From positions 857,672 to 921,671 of the forward strand of contig NZ_KQ033920.1 in assembly GCF_000969825.1 (NCBI RefSeq): a stretch of DNA of 64,000 bases, read 5' to 3'. Numbering within the stretch: the first letter of the stretch is position 1; each line of letters opens with the position of its first letter. This document shows, piece after piece, positions 26,099 to 35,974 of the stretch. This DNA is from Parabacteroides gordonii MS-1 = DSM 23371. Lineage in GTDB: Bacteria; Bacteroidota; Bacteroidia; Bacteroidales; Tannerellaceae. Below the pieces are notes generated by a model, which did no database searches, had not been told where the DNA came from, and saw nothing but the letters and a program-made list of their open reading frames with translations. Both the position numbers and the translations under genes were made by a program.

Positions 26099-27238
26099 TT
26101 AACTGTTTCTTCCTTTATAATCTTCGTAACCGAACGTCCGGTAAATCACCAATTCATCGTCTTTACTCCAAAGAGCCAGTGCCGGATGCGGTATACCGTT
26201 GAACATCGAAGTCTTCACGATGGTATAATGGATCATATCTTCAAAGATGATCTTATCCCCTACTTTCAAAGGCTCGTCAAACGACCAGTCTCCCATATAG
26301 TCCCCACTCAGACAACTGTTTCCTCCAATACGGTAAGTCGGCTTTCCTTCCACCTTATCAGTTGCATGACGAATAACCGGTTTATAAGGCATTTCAAGGC
26401 AATCTGGCATATGACAGGTAAAAGAAGCATCTATAATCGCTGTCTTTATACCGTGATTTTCTACGATATCCACCACTGTTGTCAATAAAAATCCGGTCTG
26501 CCAGGCGAAAGCACTTCCAGGCTCCATAATAAGCTCTAGATTAGGGTACTTAGCCTTAAATGATTGAAGTAATGATATCAGATGTTCCGTGTCATAATCT
26601 TTGCGTGTCATTAAATGACCACCTCCCATATTCAGCCACTTGATATGCGGTAGAAAGCGCCCGAAACGTTTTTCTACTTCAGATAATGTTTTCTCCAGAT
26701 CATACGATGTCGATTCGCACAACGTATGGAAATGCAATCCTTCCACACCTTCCGGCAATTTATCACCCAACAGGTCTGCAATGATCCCCATCCGCGAACC
26801 GGGAGCACAGGGGTTATACAAGTCAGTCTCCACATCCGAATATTCAGGATTGATACGCAAGCCACAGGATATGCGGTTACCGTCAGCCTTCACCATCGAA
26901 TAGAATCGTTCAAACTGCGATAATGAATTAAACGTAATATGACTGCTGTATTTCAATATGGCAGGAAAATCAGCCTCTGTATAAGCCGGTGAATAAGTAT
27001 GTGCCGGACTTCCCATTTCCTCAAAAGCCAACTGTGCTTCAAACTTCGAACTGGCAGTTGAATATGGGATATATTCGCGAACGATAGGAAAAGATTTCCA
27101 TAAAGCAAAAGCTTTAAAAGCAAGAATAATATTCACCCCTGCCCGCTCCTTCACACTTTTAATAAGCGCCAGATTATTACGGAGCAGCTTCTCTTCCATC
27201 ACATAGCACGGAGATGGTATTACGTTGAAATCGATCAT
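26099..27238 (-). CDS. nspC: Carboxynorspermidine decarboxylase
   Basis: 379 residues. Fold-III PLP decarboxylase: PLP lysine in LAFKAFALW (K42), HFHTLCES, glycine loop WLNMGGGHL, EPGSAFAW, and the catalytic cysteine region NSCLSGDYMGD. Converts carboxynorspermidine or carboxyspermidine to the polyamine, the last step of the Bacteroidetes spermidine route. Single gene; -7 box TATCTTTG at 27270-27277. Confidence 0.93.
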   Translation of the reverse strand: MIDFNVIPSPCYVMEEKLLRNNLALIKSVKERAGVNIILAFKAFALWKSFPIVREYIPYSTASSKFEAQLAFEEMGSPAHTYSPAYTEADFPAILKYSSHITFNSLSQFERFYSMVKADGNRISCGLRINPEYSDVETDLYNPCAPGSRMGIIADLLGDKLPEGVEGLHFHTLCESTSYDLEKTLSEVEKRFGRFLPHIKWLNMGGGHLMTRKDYDTEHLISLLQSFKAKYPNLELIMEPGSAFAWQTGFLLTTVVDIVENHGIKTAIIDASFTCHMPDCLEMPYKPVIRHATDKVEGKPTYRIGGNSCLSGDYMGDWSFDEPLKVGDKIIFEDMIHYTIVKTSMFNGIPHPALALWSKDDELVIYRTFGYEDYKGRNS

Positions 27239-27269
27239 TTAGCTATATCTTTCTTAAAAAATTAAGGTA

Positions 27270-27277
27270 CAAAGATA
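27270..27277 (-). promoter_or_regulatory. -7 box of nspC
   Basis: TATCTTTG, a perfect TAnnTTTG match, 31 bp before the ATG. Only a weak CCTG sits at -33 position. Confidence 0.5.
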
Positions 27278-27324
27278 ATAACTAAACTCGTTCGTGACAG
27301 GTCGACAGGGAGAAATTTATTATT

Positions 27325-29661
27325 TCACTCTATAATCGTCAACCGTGCAAACTTCAGCAACAACTGTTTTTGTCCGAAATGGGTAAATGAAACGGTTGCT
27401 TTTGCATTTCCTCCATCGCCCTCAATAGCTACTACTTCGCCTTCTCCGAAACGATCGTGACGAACCTTGGCACCCACACGCAAACCGGAAAGGTCTGAAG
27501 CCGGAGCAGAAGAAGCCATCGGTGTTGAAGTTGCCGTTTCCACCTTCGTCAAGCGTTGACGCTGAGCAGCTTGGGCAACAGGAGAAACAAAGGTAGCCTC
27601 CTCCTTCTCCATCGCACGCGGTTGCTGGAAAGGAGATGTAAACGCCGGACGTTGAAAACGTTCGCGGGCAGCAGCAAAGGTATCGGCTGACGAATCGGCC
27701 GGAAGATCCAGAAACTGCACATCGATATCTTTCAGGAAACGACTGGGCGAACACATCGCACTCTGCCCGTTCCTGAAACGGCTCTTGGCATAAGTCAACA
27801 CACAATTCTCCTCAGCACGCGTAATCGCCACATAAAACAAACGACGTTCCTCTTCTACCGCACGCGGATTATCCTTCGACATTTGCGACGGGAACAGGTC
27901 TTCTTCCAGTCCGACCACAAACACATTCCTGAACTCCAACCCCTTCGCAGCATGTACAGTCATCATCGTCACCTTATTAGCCTGCTCGTCTTTATCATTA
28001 TCCTGGTCAGTCAGTAAAGATACTTCAGAAAGGAAATCAGCCAATGAGACCTGCTCCACTCCCTCTTCACGGCGAAGCTCACAGAACTCGGCTATCCCTT
28101 TCAACAACTCCTGCAAGTTCTCCTGCTTACTGATACCTTCTACCGAACGATCCTGAAAAAGTGTACTTACAAGACCACTCTCTTTCACCACAATAGCCGC
28201 CAGTTCTTCTGCAGACAAACGGATATTCTGTTCCATAAAACGTTCCATCATTTCACGAAAATCCGTCAGCTTCTTAGCCGTTCCGCTATTGATAGGCAAC
28301 GCATAATCGATCGGGGCATTCAATACCGTCCACAAACTTACATTATTCTCCGTAGCGGCACTGATCAGTTTGCCGACAGTCGTATCACCGATTCCACGCG
28401 ACGGATAGTTGATGACACGCTTAAAAGCTTCCTCGTCATGCGGATTCACAATCAGGCGAAAATATGATATAATATCCTTTATCTCCTTACGCTGATAGAA
28501 AGACAAACCACCGTATATCTTGTAAGGAATTCCCCTTTTACGCAAGGCTTCCTCCAAAATACGTGACTGTGCATTCGTCCGGTATAAAATAGCAAAATCC
28601 GCATAATCATAATCCCTGCGCAACCGCATATCATTGATAGCAGAAGCAACCGCATATCCTTCCTCATAATCCGAGTAAGAAGCAAATACCCGCACCTTAC
28701 TACCTTCCTCCTTCTCCGAATAAACATTTTTCTGTATTTGCTCCTTATTCTTATGGATCAGGCTATTTGCCGCATTTACAATATTTTGTGTAGAACGGTA
28801 GTTACGTTCCAATTTGAAGATACGGCATCCCGGATATTGATTCTTGAATTGCAGGATATTATCGATATTAGCCCCGCGAAAAGAATAGATACTTTGCGCA
28901 TCATCTCCCACTACACAGATACGACGATGTTGTTCGCATAGTTTCTGAACAATCAAATGCTGGGCGAAGTTCGTATCCTGATACTCGTCAACCAATACGA
29001 ACTGGAAGAAGCCACGGTATTTCTCCAACACCTGCGGATGATCACGGAACAGGATATTCGTCTGAAGCAGTAAATCATCGAAATCCATTGCTCCGGCCTG
29101 CTGGCACCGGTTCTGATACCGTTTATATATTTCACGCAACAAGGGCACTTTCGAGTCAATATCATGCTGCATCAGTTCCTTGCTTTGCTCGTAAGCTTTC
29201 CAGGTCACCAATGCATTTTTGGCATTTGAGATACGGCTCTGTACCATACCGGGACGATACACTTTGTCATCCAGCTGCATCTCTTTCATGATCGCTTTCA
29301 ACAGGCTTTTTGAATCTGTCGTATCATAAATCGTAAAATTAGAAGGATACCCGATATGTTCAGCTTCATAACGCAGGATACGTGAAAAGATCGAGTGGAA
29401 AGTCCCCATCCACAAACGTCGGGCAGTCTGTTCACCGGTAATCGCTGCAATACGTTCTTTCATCTCACGGGCAGCCTTATTGGTGAAGGTGAGCGCCAGG
29501 ATGCTTTGAGGTGCCAGCCCCAGATGTACTAAATAAGCAATTTTATAAGTAAGCACTCTGGTCTTACCGGAACCGGCACCGGCGATCACCAGTGACGGCC
29601 CTTCATTATATACCACAGCTTCACGCTGACTTTCATTCAGTTGATTCAGATATTCTTCCAC
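27325..29661 (-). CDS. uvrD: UvrD/PcrA-type ATP-dependent DNA helicase
   Basis: 778 residues. Superfamily 1A: Q-motif and NESQREAV, motif I AGAGSGKTR, motif Ia TFTNKAAREMKER, motif II LVDEYQDTN, motif III GDDAQSIYSFRGA, motif VI VAITRAEENC. The C-terminal SH3-like part (VGAKVRHDRFGEGEV) fits PcrA/UvrD. 3'-5' helicase for mismatch/nucleotide excision repair and replication. Single gene. Confidence 0.93.
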   Translation of the reverse strand: MEEYLNQLNESQREAVVYNEGPSLVIAGAGSGKTRVLTYKIAYLVHLGLAPQSILALTFTNKAAREMKERIAAITGEQTARRLWMGTFHSIFSRILRYEAEHIGYPSNFTIYDTTDSKSLLKAIMKEMQLDDKVYRPGMVQSRISNAKNALVTWKAYEQSKELMQHDIDSKVPLLREIYKRYQNRCQQAGAMDFDDLLLQTNILFRDHPQVLEKYRGFFQFVLVDEYQDTNFAQHLIVQKLCEQHRRICVVGDDAQSIYSFRGANIDNILQFKNQYPGCRIFKLERNYRSTQNIVNAANSLIHKNKEQIQKNVYSEKEEGSKVRVFASYSDYEEGYAVASAINDMRLRRDYDYADFAILYRTNAQSRILEEALRKRGIPYKIYGGLSFYQRKEIKDIISYFRLIVNPHDEEAFKRVINYPSRGIGDTTVGKLISAATENNVSLWTVLNAPIDYALPINSGTAKKLTDFREMMERFMEQNIRLSAEELAAIVVKESGLVSTLFQDRSVEGISKQENLQELLKGIAEFCELRREEGVEQVSLADFLSEVSLLTDQDNDKDEQANKVTMMTVHAAKGLEFRNVFVVGLEEDLFPSQMSKDNPRAVEEERRLFYVAITRAEENCVLTYAKSRFRNGQSAMCSPSRFLKDIDVQFLDLPADSSADTFAAARERFQRPAFTSPFQQPRAMEKEEATFVSPVAQAAQRQRLTKVETATSTPMASSAPASDLSGLRVGAKVRHDRFGEGEVVAIEGDGGNAKATVSFTHFGQKQLLLKFARLTIIE

Positions 29662-29682
29662 GTACCTTTTCTTTTAGGAACA

Positions 29683-29690
29683 CAAAGGTA
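29683..29690 (-). promoter_or_regulatory. -7 box of the UvrD-type helicase gene
   Basis: TACCTTTG matches TAnnTTTG, 21 bp before the ATG. Confidence 0.45.
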
Positions 29691-29802
29691 CTAATTTTTA
29701 TTTATCCGGTTTCATCAAATCATCATTCGTGCAAATCGATACAATTCTGTAAGTCCGGATCACAATAATTTCTTATCTTCGGGCGTTAATAAAAGAAAAA
29801 CG

Positions 29803-30741
29803 ATGAACACACGGTTAGCAGCAAATCTATCGGTACTCTTTACAGCCTGCATGCTTGTACTCTCATTCAGTTTCGGCTTTCATAATTACTCAGTGACACA
29901 GAAAGCAATCGTTTCGGATCTGAACCAGGCATTACAGCAAACCATCATGCAGAATTCCGGACAATGGATGAATCAGGATACACTCAAGACCTATTCGCGC
30001 CTGTCCGCCCTTTTCGGAAATCCGGTTTCCATCGAAAGCTATAATAAAGATTTTGCCGAAGCACTGAAGTTCGAACAATTAAAAGACAAAAGTGGTATCA
30101 TCATACATGTAAAAAATAAGAAATCCATAGGTAAACCCGTTGCAGACACAACACCGGGAAAAGATCAAACCCAAAATTACCTGGCAAGCGATACCGTTAT
30201 CTGGTTAAGCGCCAATTCGAATCTCCCCGAATCATCCCAGGAAGATCTGGGAATATCTTTCCAGGGATATGTAAATTATTCCACATCCGACGTATTGGCA
30301 CTGACTGACAAAAAGGCTCCCCTCCTGCTCCTGATAGCTGCTTTCATAGCCGGTTGCCTTTCATGGGTTTTGATGAGACGCAAACAGGCTGAGACTCCTG
30401 TACAAAAAGAAAACCTTATCGCTTTCGGAAATCTTACTTTCTCGTGCGATAAGGCTTATTTCTTTAAAGAAGACCAGGAAAAATTGAGACTGACCCCGCA
30501 ACAGTATAAAGTAATGGAAATGTTTTTCCTTTCTTCCTCCCATGTGCTGGCCAGAACAGATATCTGCGACGCATTATGGCCAGGCAAGGAGAATGCCGAC
30601 GAAACACTGAACACGCTGATACGCCGTCTCCGTCCGCTTATCGAGGATAACAGCAACCTGAAGATAACGACAGACCGGGGACGGGCTTATCAACTGGAGA
30701 TCAAAGAACCGGTGACAGAAGTATATACTCAGACAGCATAA
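29803..30741 (+). CDS. Membrane-bound winged-helix transcription regulator
   Basis: 312 residues. N-terminal membrane helix (LFTACMLVLSFSFGF), periplasmic domain (~28-185), second membrane helix (PLLLLIAAFIAGCLSWVL, ~186-203), then a cytoplasmic Trans_reg_C winged helix (LTPQQYKVMEMFFLSSSHV ... DETLNTLIRRLRPLIED ... TTDRGRAYQL). DNA-binding domain is C-terminal, the reverse of ToxR, but the one-component idea is the same: envelope signal to promoter. No kinase or receiver partner nearby. The signal and regulon are unknown. Divergent from uvrD. Confidence 0.8.
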   Translation: MNTRLAANLSVLFTACMLVLSFSFGFHNYSVTQKAIVSDLNQALQQTIMQNSGQWMNQDTLKTYSRLSALFGNPVSIESYNKDFAEALKFEQLKDKSGIIIHVKNKKSIGKPVADTTPGKDQTQNYLASDTVIWLSANSNLPESSQEDLGISFQGYVNYSTSDVLALTDKKAPLLLLIAAFIAGCLSWVLMRRKQAETPVQKENLIAFGNLTFSCDKAYFFKEDQEKLRLTPQQYKVMEMFFLSSSHVLARTDICDALWPGKENADETLNTLIRRLRPLIEDNSNLKITTDRGRAYQLEIKEPVTEVYTQTA

Positions 30742-30749
30742 ACGAAGAT

Positions 30750-31907
30750 CTATTTTAATACACGTGCTATCCTGTTCAATCCTTCGATCAGTAGTTGCCG
30801 CGGGCAAGCTATATTGATACGTATGAAACCATCTCCGGCTTCACCATACATACTACCTTCGTTTACCCAAAGCATCTCTTTCTCAAGCAGCATCTTTACA
30901 ATCTCTTCCGACGACTGTTTCAAAACAGAGCAATCCACCCAAACCAGATAAGTACCCTCCAATGCCAAAACCGGGAACTGAGGAAGCTGTTCCTCGAAAA
31001 ATCTCTTCAGATAATTATAATTTCCCAGCAGATACTGCCTGAGTTCTTCCAGCCATTCTTCCCCCTCATTATAGGCAGCGATCAAGGCCTCTACAGCAAA
31101 AGGATTGATCTCGCAAACCTCGTTTACGTTGAGTGCCTTGTCTATTTTCTTCCTGACAGCCGGATTTGCAGCAAAAATATTGGCAACCTGCAGGCCTGCC
31201 AGGTTAAATGCTTTGCTGGGCGACGTACAAGTCACGGAAGAATGAAGGAAATCTTCGGAAATGGAAGCAAACGGAATATACTGATGACCGGGATAAACCA
31301 GTTCACAATGTATTTCGTCCGCCACAACAAAGACATCATTCTTAAGGCAGATTTCACCGATACGGGTCAATTCCCGCCTCGTCCATACCCTTCCTGCCGG
31401 GTTATGCGGATTACACAACAATAGTAATTTTACCCGGGGATCAGCCGCTTTCTTTTCCAGATCGTCAAAATCGATAGAATAGGCTCCATTCCGATAGATT
31501 AGCGGATTAGCAACCATTTCACATTCATCGTTGCGGATAGAAGAAAAGAAACAATTATACACAGGAGTCTGTACCAGAACCTTATCCCCCGGATGAGTCA
31601 ACGCTTTGATAATGGCGGACAAGGCCGGAACCACTCCGGTAGTAAAAAGTACCCAGTCTTTCTCTACCCTCCAACTATGCCGGCGTTTGAACCAATCCCC
31701 TATAGCATCGTAATAAGCCGTAGGAACTTTCACATAGCCGAAAATACCATGTTCCACCCGTTTCCTTAATGCTTCAACCACAGCGGGAGCCGTACGGAAA
31801 TCCATATCAGCCACCCACATAGGCAAAACATCCTCACTTCCCGCACTATCCCATTTATAGGAATTGCTTCCGCGACGCGGTACTAATTCATCAAAATTGT
31901 ATTTCAT
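30750..31907 (-). CDS. MalY/PatB family PLP-dependent C-S lyase/aminotransferase
   Basis: 385 residues from [19 protein letters not shown] at 31907, overlapping the preceding stop by one base (TAATG). Fold-type [35 protein letters not shown], and PLP lysine in [10 protein letters not shown]. The family cleaves cystathionine or cysteine (beta-lyase). Coupled to the DUF3737 gene upstream. Confidence 0.88.
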   Translation of the reverse strand: MKYNFDELVPRRGSNSYKWDSAGSEDVLPMWVADMDFRTAPAVVEALRKRVEHGIFGYVKVPTAYYDAIGDWFKRRHSWRVEKDWVLFTTGVVPALSAIIKALTHPGDKVLVQTPVYNCFFSSIRNDECEMVANPLIYRNGAYSIDFDDLEKKAADPRVKLLLLCNPHNPAGRVWTRRELTRIGEICLKNDVFVVADEIHCELVYPGHQYIPFASISEDFLHSSVTCTSPSKAFNLAGLQVANIFAANPAVRKKIDKALNVNEVCEINPFAVEALIAAYNEGEEWLEELRQYLLGNYNYLKRFFEEQLPQFPVLALEGTYLVWVDCSVLKQSSEEIVKMLLEKEMLWVNEGSMYGEAGDGFIRINIACPRQLLIEGLNRIARVLK

Positions 31908-32770
31908 TAATTGAAACAAGTTCTCGTATCCCACAATCTGATCTCACAATCCCCCGGAGTCTTACAATTCTCGTCGAAGATAATATCCCCATAACTTTCT
32001 GCAATAATCAAACCGCCACTGGGGTTCTTCACACTATGAACCGGCCCGTCGATCCGCGCCTGCAGCGTGCTGTATTCAAAGCACAGATCAGCATCCTCGC
32101 CCATCGTACAATTTACCATTACCAGATCTTTTGCATAACAAAGAGGTTGTGTACCGGAAATCTTACAATTGACAAGCCGCAGATTTTTTGAATGCCAGCC
32201 CAGATATTCACCATCCAATGTCGAGTTATAGACCGTTACATTTTCCGTATTCCAGAAAGCATCTTTCGAATGGATTTCAGCATTATGAATTTCCACATTC
32301 TTGCAGTACTGGAAAGAGTAATTACCTCTCAGTATAAAATCTTCGATATGGATATCGGCACCGTGAATAAACAAATAATCGCCTTTATCGACAGTCACAT
32401 TTTTCATTTCTACATTTTTACAATGCCAGAGCGTTTCCTGCGCATTCGGCAATTGTACGTTTTCCAGTTTTATCCCATCCATTTCGCGGAACATCTTCGG
32501 TGCTTCTACTAACGTATCCTTCATATACAGGTTCTTGGAATACCAAAGAGCTGCACGCGCACCTTCGGTAAACATACAGTTCTTCACCACAAAGCTATCG
32601 TTATGCCAGAAAGGATATTTTCCTTCAAACCGGCAGTTTACAGCTTCTATGTTCCTACACTCTTTCAAAGCAGACTCTCCCGGATAAATTGTAACATCTT
32701 CCAACTGCAGGTCACGCGTGGCAAACAACGGACGTTCGCCTTCATAAGATTTATTCCTGATTAATTCCAT
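31907..32770 (-). CDS. DUF3737 family beta-helix protein
   Basis: 287 residues of repeated ~20-residue units ([55 protein letters not shown] and so on), the pattern of a right-handed parallel beta-helix; matches the DUF3737 family. No signal peptide, so cytoplasmic. Function unknown; frequently next to the lyase gene, with which it overlaps here. Confidence 0.85.
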   Translation of the reverse strand: MELIRNKSYEGERPLFATRDLQLEDVTIYPGESALKECRNIEAVNCRFEGKYPFWHNDSFVVKNCMFTEGARAALWYSKNLYMKDTLVEAPKMFREMDGIKLENVQLPNAQETLWHCKNVEMKNVTVDKGDYLFIHGADIHIEDFILRGNYSFQYCKNVEIHNAEIHSKDAFWNTENVTVYNSTLDGEYLGWHSKNLRLVNCKISGTQPLCYAKDLVMVNCTMGEDADLCFEYSTLQARIDGPVHSVKNPSGGLIIAESYGDIIFDENCKTPGDCEIRLWDTRTCFN

Positions 32771-32790
32771 ATTCGATCATTTATTCGTTT

Positions 32791-33303
32791 TTATTGTAAT
32801 TCAAAAGTCACCGTCACATTTCCTGAACCCACGGCTGCATTAAGCCCTGACACATCGTTAATACGTCCGAGCCGGCTATAGCTGTAGGAAGTAGAGAAGG
32901 TCTTATAAAAAAGTACCACTGTATTGCTCCCCCATAACATCAAGTCGCCGTTTTGTATAGTACCGGGACTGGATGCAGCTGTAGGCAGGTTACCCGGCAA
33001 ATTGTAGTACTTCTCGTTCCCGTTCATTTCATTCATGTTGACCGTCATCGGCAATAAAGCTTTGAATGCGGTAGCCGTCGGATTATCGGAAAGAGTGGCT
33101 GTGAATGTAGATGAACCGATCTTAATCTTCATTGTGTTGCTCATAGGATTATCGTTATTGTCATCGTTGTCGTCGTCACCGGGAGTATCTGTTTGCCCCG
33201 AAACATCCGTATCGGGCAGTTCTATCGGACCATCTGTATCACAAGATGCAAAACAGAAGGTAAAAGATAAAAGCGAGAATAGTACGATTAATGAATGTTT
33301 CAT
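32791..33303 (-). CDS. Cyclophilin-like lipoprotein
   Basis: 170 residues. Signal peptide with lipobox CFASC, an Asp/Asn-rich linker (DDDNDDNNDN), then a small beta-barrel beginning MKIKIGSSTFTATLSDNPT typical of the cyclophilin-like (Cyclophil_like2) family. Surface or periplasmic lipoprotein; isomerase activity is not implied. A -7 box TACATTTG is at 33348-33355. Confidence 0.8.
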   Translation of the reverse strand: MKHSLIVLFSLLSFTFCFASCDTDGPIELPDTDVSGQTDTPGDDDNDDNNDNPMSNTMKIKIGSSTFTATLSDNPTATAFKALLPMTVNMNEMNGNEKYYNLPGNLPTAASSPGTIQNGDLMLWGSNTVVLFYKTFSTSYSYSRLGRINDVSGLNAAVGSGNVTVTFELQ

Positions 33304-33347
33304 ATCCTTCTTTTTTTAATGATTTGCTTTTCTATATTTCCACATTG

Positions 33348-33355
33348 CAAATGTA
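33348..33355 (-). promoter_or_regulatory. -7 box of the cyclophilin-like lipoprotein gene
   Basis: TACATTTG matches TAnnTTTG, 45 bp before the ATG. The rest of the 33304-33543 gap shows no supportable gene. Confidence 0.4.
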
Positions 33356-33543
33356 CGGTAGGAAAAACACATCTTTTGTAGACGGATTACTGGTATAATT
33401 ACCCAAATTACAGGAATTAAAGATAGACATTTGGCTTTGTGGTCCAAGCCGAATGAAAGAGGATAGTAATGTGGATTTTGTAAAATGCGATAGATATAAC
33501 GATAATATAGTATTAAATTCAAGGTTATGAAAGATTTAAACTC

Positions 33544-34863
33544 TTAAATCTCTGATACAGCATATAAAGGATAAACCCGAATTTTCTCATAAGTCGAATA
33601 AGGCTCAAGAGCACATCTGATTCCATAGGACGCTCCTTTTTTCTCTAAAAACAAATATAAGCTCTGCATGGATCCTCGCTTACCGGCTTTTACTTCCAGA
33701 GGAATAATATCTCCATGTCGTATTATCACATAATCGACTTCAGCCTGTGATTTAGGCTCCTCTCGCTGCCAATAATACAAACGCTGCCATTCATAAGGGT
33801 TGTCATATTTTAAAAGTTCCAGGCCAACAAACATTTCTGCCAGGCTTCCCTTATTAACAAATTCCATTGGTTCTGAAAGTAAAAAATCCTCCACTTTCAA
33901 ATAATGTAAACGTAACAACAAAGCCGTATCCAGAAAAATAAACTTTCGGAATTTTTCATTTGCATCCGCCCCTAAAGGCTGTCCGTTTGCAGAAGTATGT
34001 GTAACGGGTATGATAACACCAGCCATTGTTAAAAGCAGCAAAGCCTCTTTTACCTGTCGTGAATCATAATTCGCAACACTTGCATACTTGAACTTCGCAC
34101 AAACATTCGCCGCTATGACATTCATTACATTGCGGAGTAACTGGGGATCGACTTTCGATCCGTACTTTGAAAAATCATCCATATAGGACTGCACAATATC
34201 ATTATGCACATCCCTGCATTCCTGGTAATTATGAGTCTGACACCATAGACTTACTGCCGCCGGCATCCCTCCGACCAAATGAAAATAACGAATCTGCTCT
34301 ACCAGCTTATCATGTAAAGGTTCTGTCAAAGGATTTTCCGGAGATGCATTTTTCTTTGCCTCTAAAAGCCCTGTCAAATTCTGCGCTTCCAAAAACTCAT
34401 TAAATGAAAACGGATACATAAATAATGATCGAATCCTCCCAACCCCAAACGATTGCAAATCTTTCAGGGCAAACTCCAACAGTGAACCTGCAGCAATAAC
34501 ATGTAATTGCTGATAATCTTCATAAAAAAAACGTAAAGAACTGATAGCCTCTTTACTCCCTTGTATTTCATCAATAAACAAAAGTGTTTCACCCGGTATA
34601 ATAGGGGTAGATACCAGAACAGACAAATCCCTGCAAATTCTTTGTGGAGACAGATCTCCTTCAAATATCTTTTTGAGGTTCTTATCCCTTTCCAGATTCA
34701 ATTCGACAAAATACTTAAATGATTTAGCCAAATGCCTCACAGCCGAAGATTTTCCCACCTGCCTTGCCCCCCTGATCAGAAGAGGTTTATGCCTCCGGTC
34801 TTCCTTCCATTTCAGAAGCTCCTTATCTATGGTACGTGGTATATATACATTATCATTTGTCAT
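33544..34863 (-). CDS. AAA_14/DUF4143 family ATPase
   Basis: 439 residues. P-loop LIRGARQVGKSSAVRHLA (~29-46), Walker B TLLFIDEIQGSKEAI, sensor VIAAGSLLEFAL, and C-terminal DUF4143 domain with the nuclease-like EVDYVIIRHGDIIPLEVKAG (a D-x-ExK pattern). A common Bacteroidetes family of unknown role, sometimes linked with defence or toxin modules. Three 33 bp direct repeats lie directly upstream, the last ending in its -7 box. Confidence 0.88.
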   Translation of the reverse strand: MTNDNVYIPRTIDKELLKWKEDRRHKPLLIRGARQVGKSSAVRHLAKSFKYFVELNLERDKNLKKIFEGDLSPQRICRDLSVLVSTPIIPGETLLFIDEIQGSKEAISSLRFFYEDYQQLHVIAAGSLLEFALKDLQSFGVGRIRSLFMYPFSFNEFLEAQNLTGLLEAKKNASPENPLTEPLHDKLVEQIRYFHLVGGMPAAVSLWCQTHNYQECRDVHNDIVQSYMDDFSKYGSKVDPQLLRNVMNVIAANVCAKFKYASVANYDSRQVKEALLLLTMAGVIIPVTHTSANGQPLGADANEKFRKFIFLDTALLLRLHYLKVEDFLLSEPMEFVNKGSLAEMFVGLELLKYDNPYEWQRLYYWQREEPKSQAEVDYVIIRHGDIIPLEVKAGKRGSMQSLYLFLEKKGASYGIRCALEPYSTYEKIRVYPLYAVSEI

Positions 34864-34892
34864 AATTCCGAATTTAAACTGGTTTTCAATGA

Positions 34893-34991
34893 CAAAGATA
34901 GTATTTTGCAGAAAATTCGCACCATAAAAACGATCTTTTTGCAGAAAAATCAGATCATAGAATTCGTATTTTTGTAATAAATACAGACCAT
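34893..34991 (-). repeat. Three 33 bp direct repeats with promoter
   Basis: Read on the minus strand, units at 34991-34959, 34958-34926 and 34925-34893 each start ATG(G/A)T and share TTTTTCTGCAAAA-like centres. The last ends in TATCTTTG (34900-34893), a perfect -7 box 30 bp before the ATPase ATG. Suggests operator sites for an autoregulator or another factor. Confidence 0.65.
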
Positions 34992-35016
34992 AAAAATATG
35001 ACTAGGACAACAAACA

Positions 35017-35970
35017 TTACAAAAACTCAAACTCTAACGTTTTGGCCAGCCCTTCTCCTAAGGTATAAGGAGCTTTAAAACCGGAGGTATGCATTTTTGT
35101 GGCATCGAATTGAGTCGTAGCACAAAATTTCTTTACACGGATGGAACTGATTGACAACTTTTTCCGGGAGACAAAAGCCAAACAATCAAAACAATACCCT
35201 CCCAGCATACCTAACCAATAAGGGAAATGAGTTGTCGGTATATGCTTCTTCAAAACCTCACTGACATGTCCAACCAGTTCATTCATTGTGAAATCCGGCT
35301 GATCGACATAATTATAGACATTATATCCCTCTCCTTTTTCCTCGACAAGAAACTTTATAAAAGCAACGATATTCCCCACATATGCCATAGATTTTTTATT
35401 ATTCCCATTCCCCACCATCAGGAACTTTCCACTGGCTATTTGCCGTAACAGATTGTATACATTTCCTCTGTTACGCTCGCCAAATATGACCGTCGGGCGA
35501 ATTATGTTAATATTCCAATCGGGATGCGACCGGTACCATTCCTGTAACACCTGTTCCGCCTGCCACTTGCTATTACCATAATGGTTAAACGGATCAGCTG
35601 GATGATTTTCGTCCGGATTCTTTTTATTTAAACCGTAAACAGCCACCGAACTTGTAAAAACAATCCGTTTAACACCGTTTGCTTCCATCGCTTTCAATGT
35701 ATTCCGCATTCCCCCTACGTTTACATCCTGATAGAGAGATACTGGTGTGACATCATCCCGATGCTCTGCCGCCAGCAAAACAACAACATCCGTTCCTGCC
35801 AGTAAAGAAACCAGTTTCTTTTTATCCAGTACATTTGCTATCGAGGTAATTTCCGGATAAAATAAACTCTGTTGTTTATCTATATTCTGCAACGAATAAA
35901 GTGTCGGTTTAAGAAGTTCAATCAACCGGGAACCAACAAACCCGGAAGCTCCGATAAGTGTGATCTTCAT
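35017..35970 (-). CDS. NAD-dependent epimerase/dehydratase (extended SDR)
   Basis: 317 residues from MKITLIGASGFVGSR at 35970; the longer frame runs antisensibly into the preceding gene. Rossmann GASGFVG, active-site FTSSVAVYG and YGNSK (Tyr-x3-Lys). Probably a 4-epimerase or related sugar-nucleotide enzyme supplying the glycan locus; the substrate cannot be read from the sequence. Four bases after the GT4 gene. Confidence 0.85.
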   Translation of the reverse strand: MKITLIGASGFVGSRLIELLKPTLYSLQNIDKQQSLFYPEITSIANVLDKKKLVSLLAGTDVVVLLAAEHRDDVTPVSLYQDVNVGGMRNTLKAMEANGVKRIVFTSSVAVYGLNKKNPDENHPADPFNHYGNSKWQAEQVLQEWYRSHPDWNINIIRPTVIFGERNRGNVYNLLRQIASGKFLMVGNGNNKKSMAYVGNIVAFIKFLVEEKGEGYNVYNYVDQPDFTMNELVGHVSEVLKKHIPTTHFPYWLGMLGGYCFDCLAFVSRKKLSISSIRVKKFCATTQFDATKMHTSGFKAPYTLGEGLAKTLEFEFL

Positions 35971-35974
35971 TTTA

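Noticed and set aside
33316-33522. 68-residue minus-strand open frame
   Set aside because: Composition is poor, it lacks a ribosome binding site and it covers the promoter area of the cyclophilin-like lipoprotein gene.
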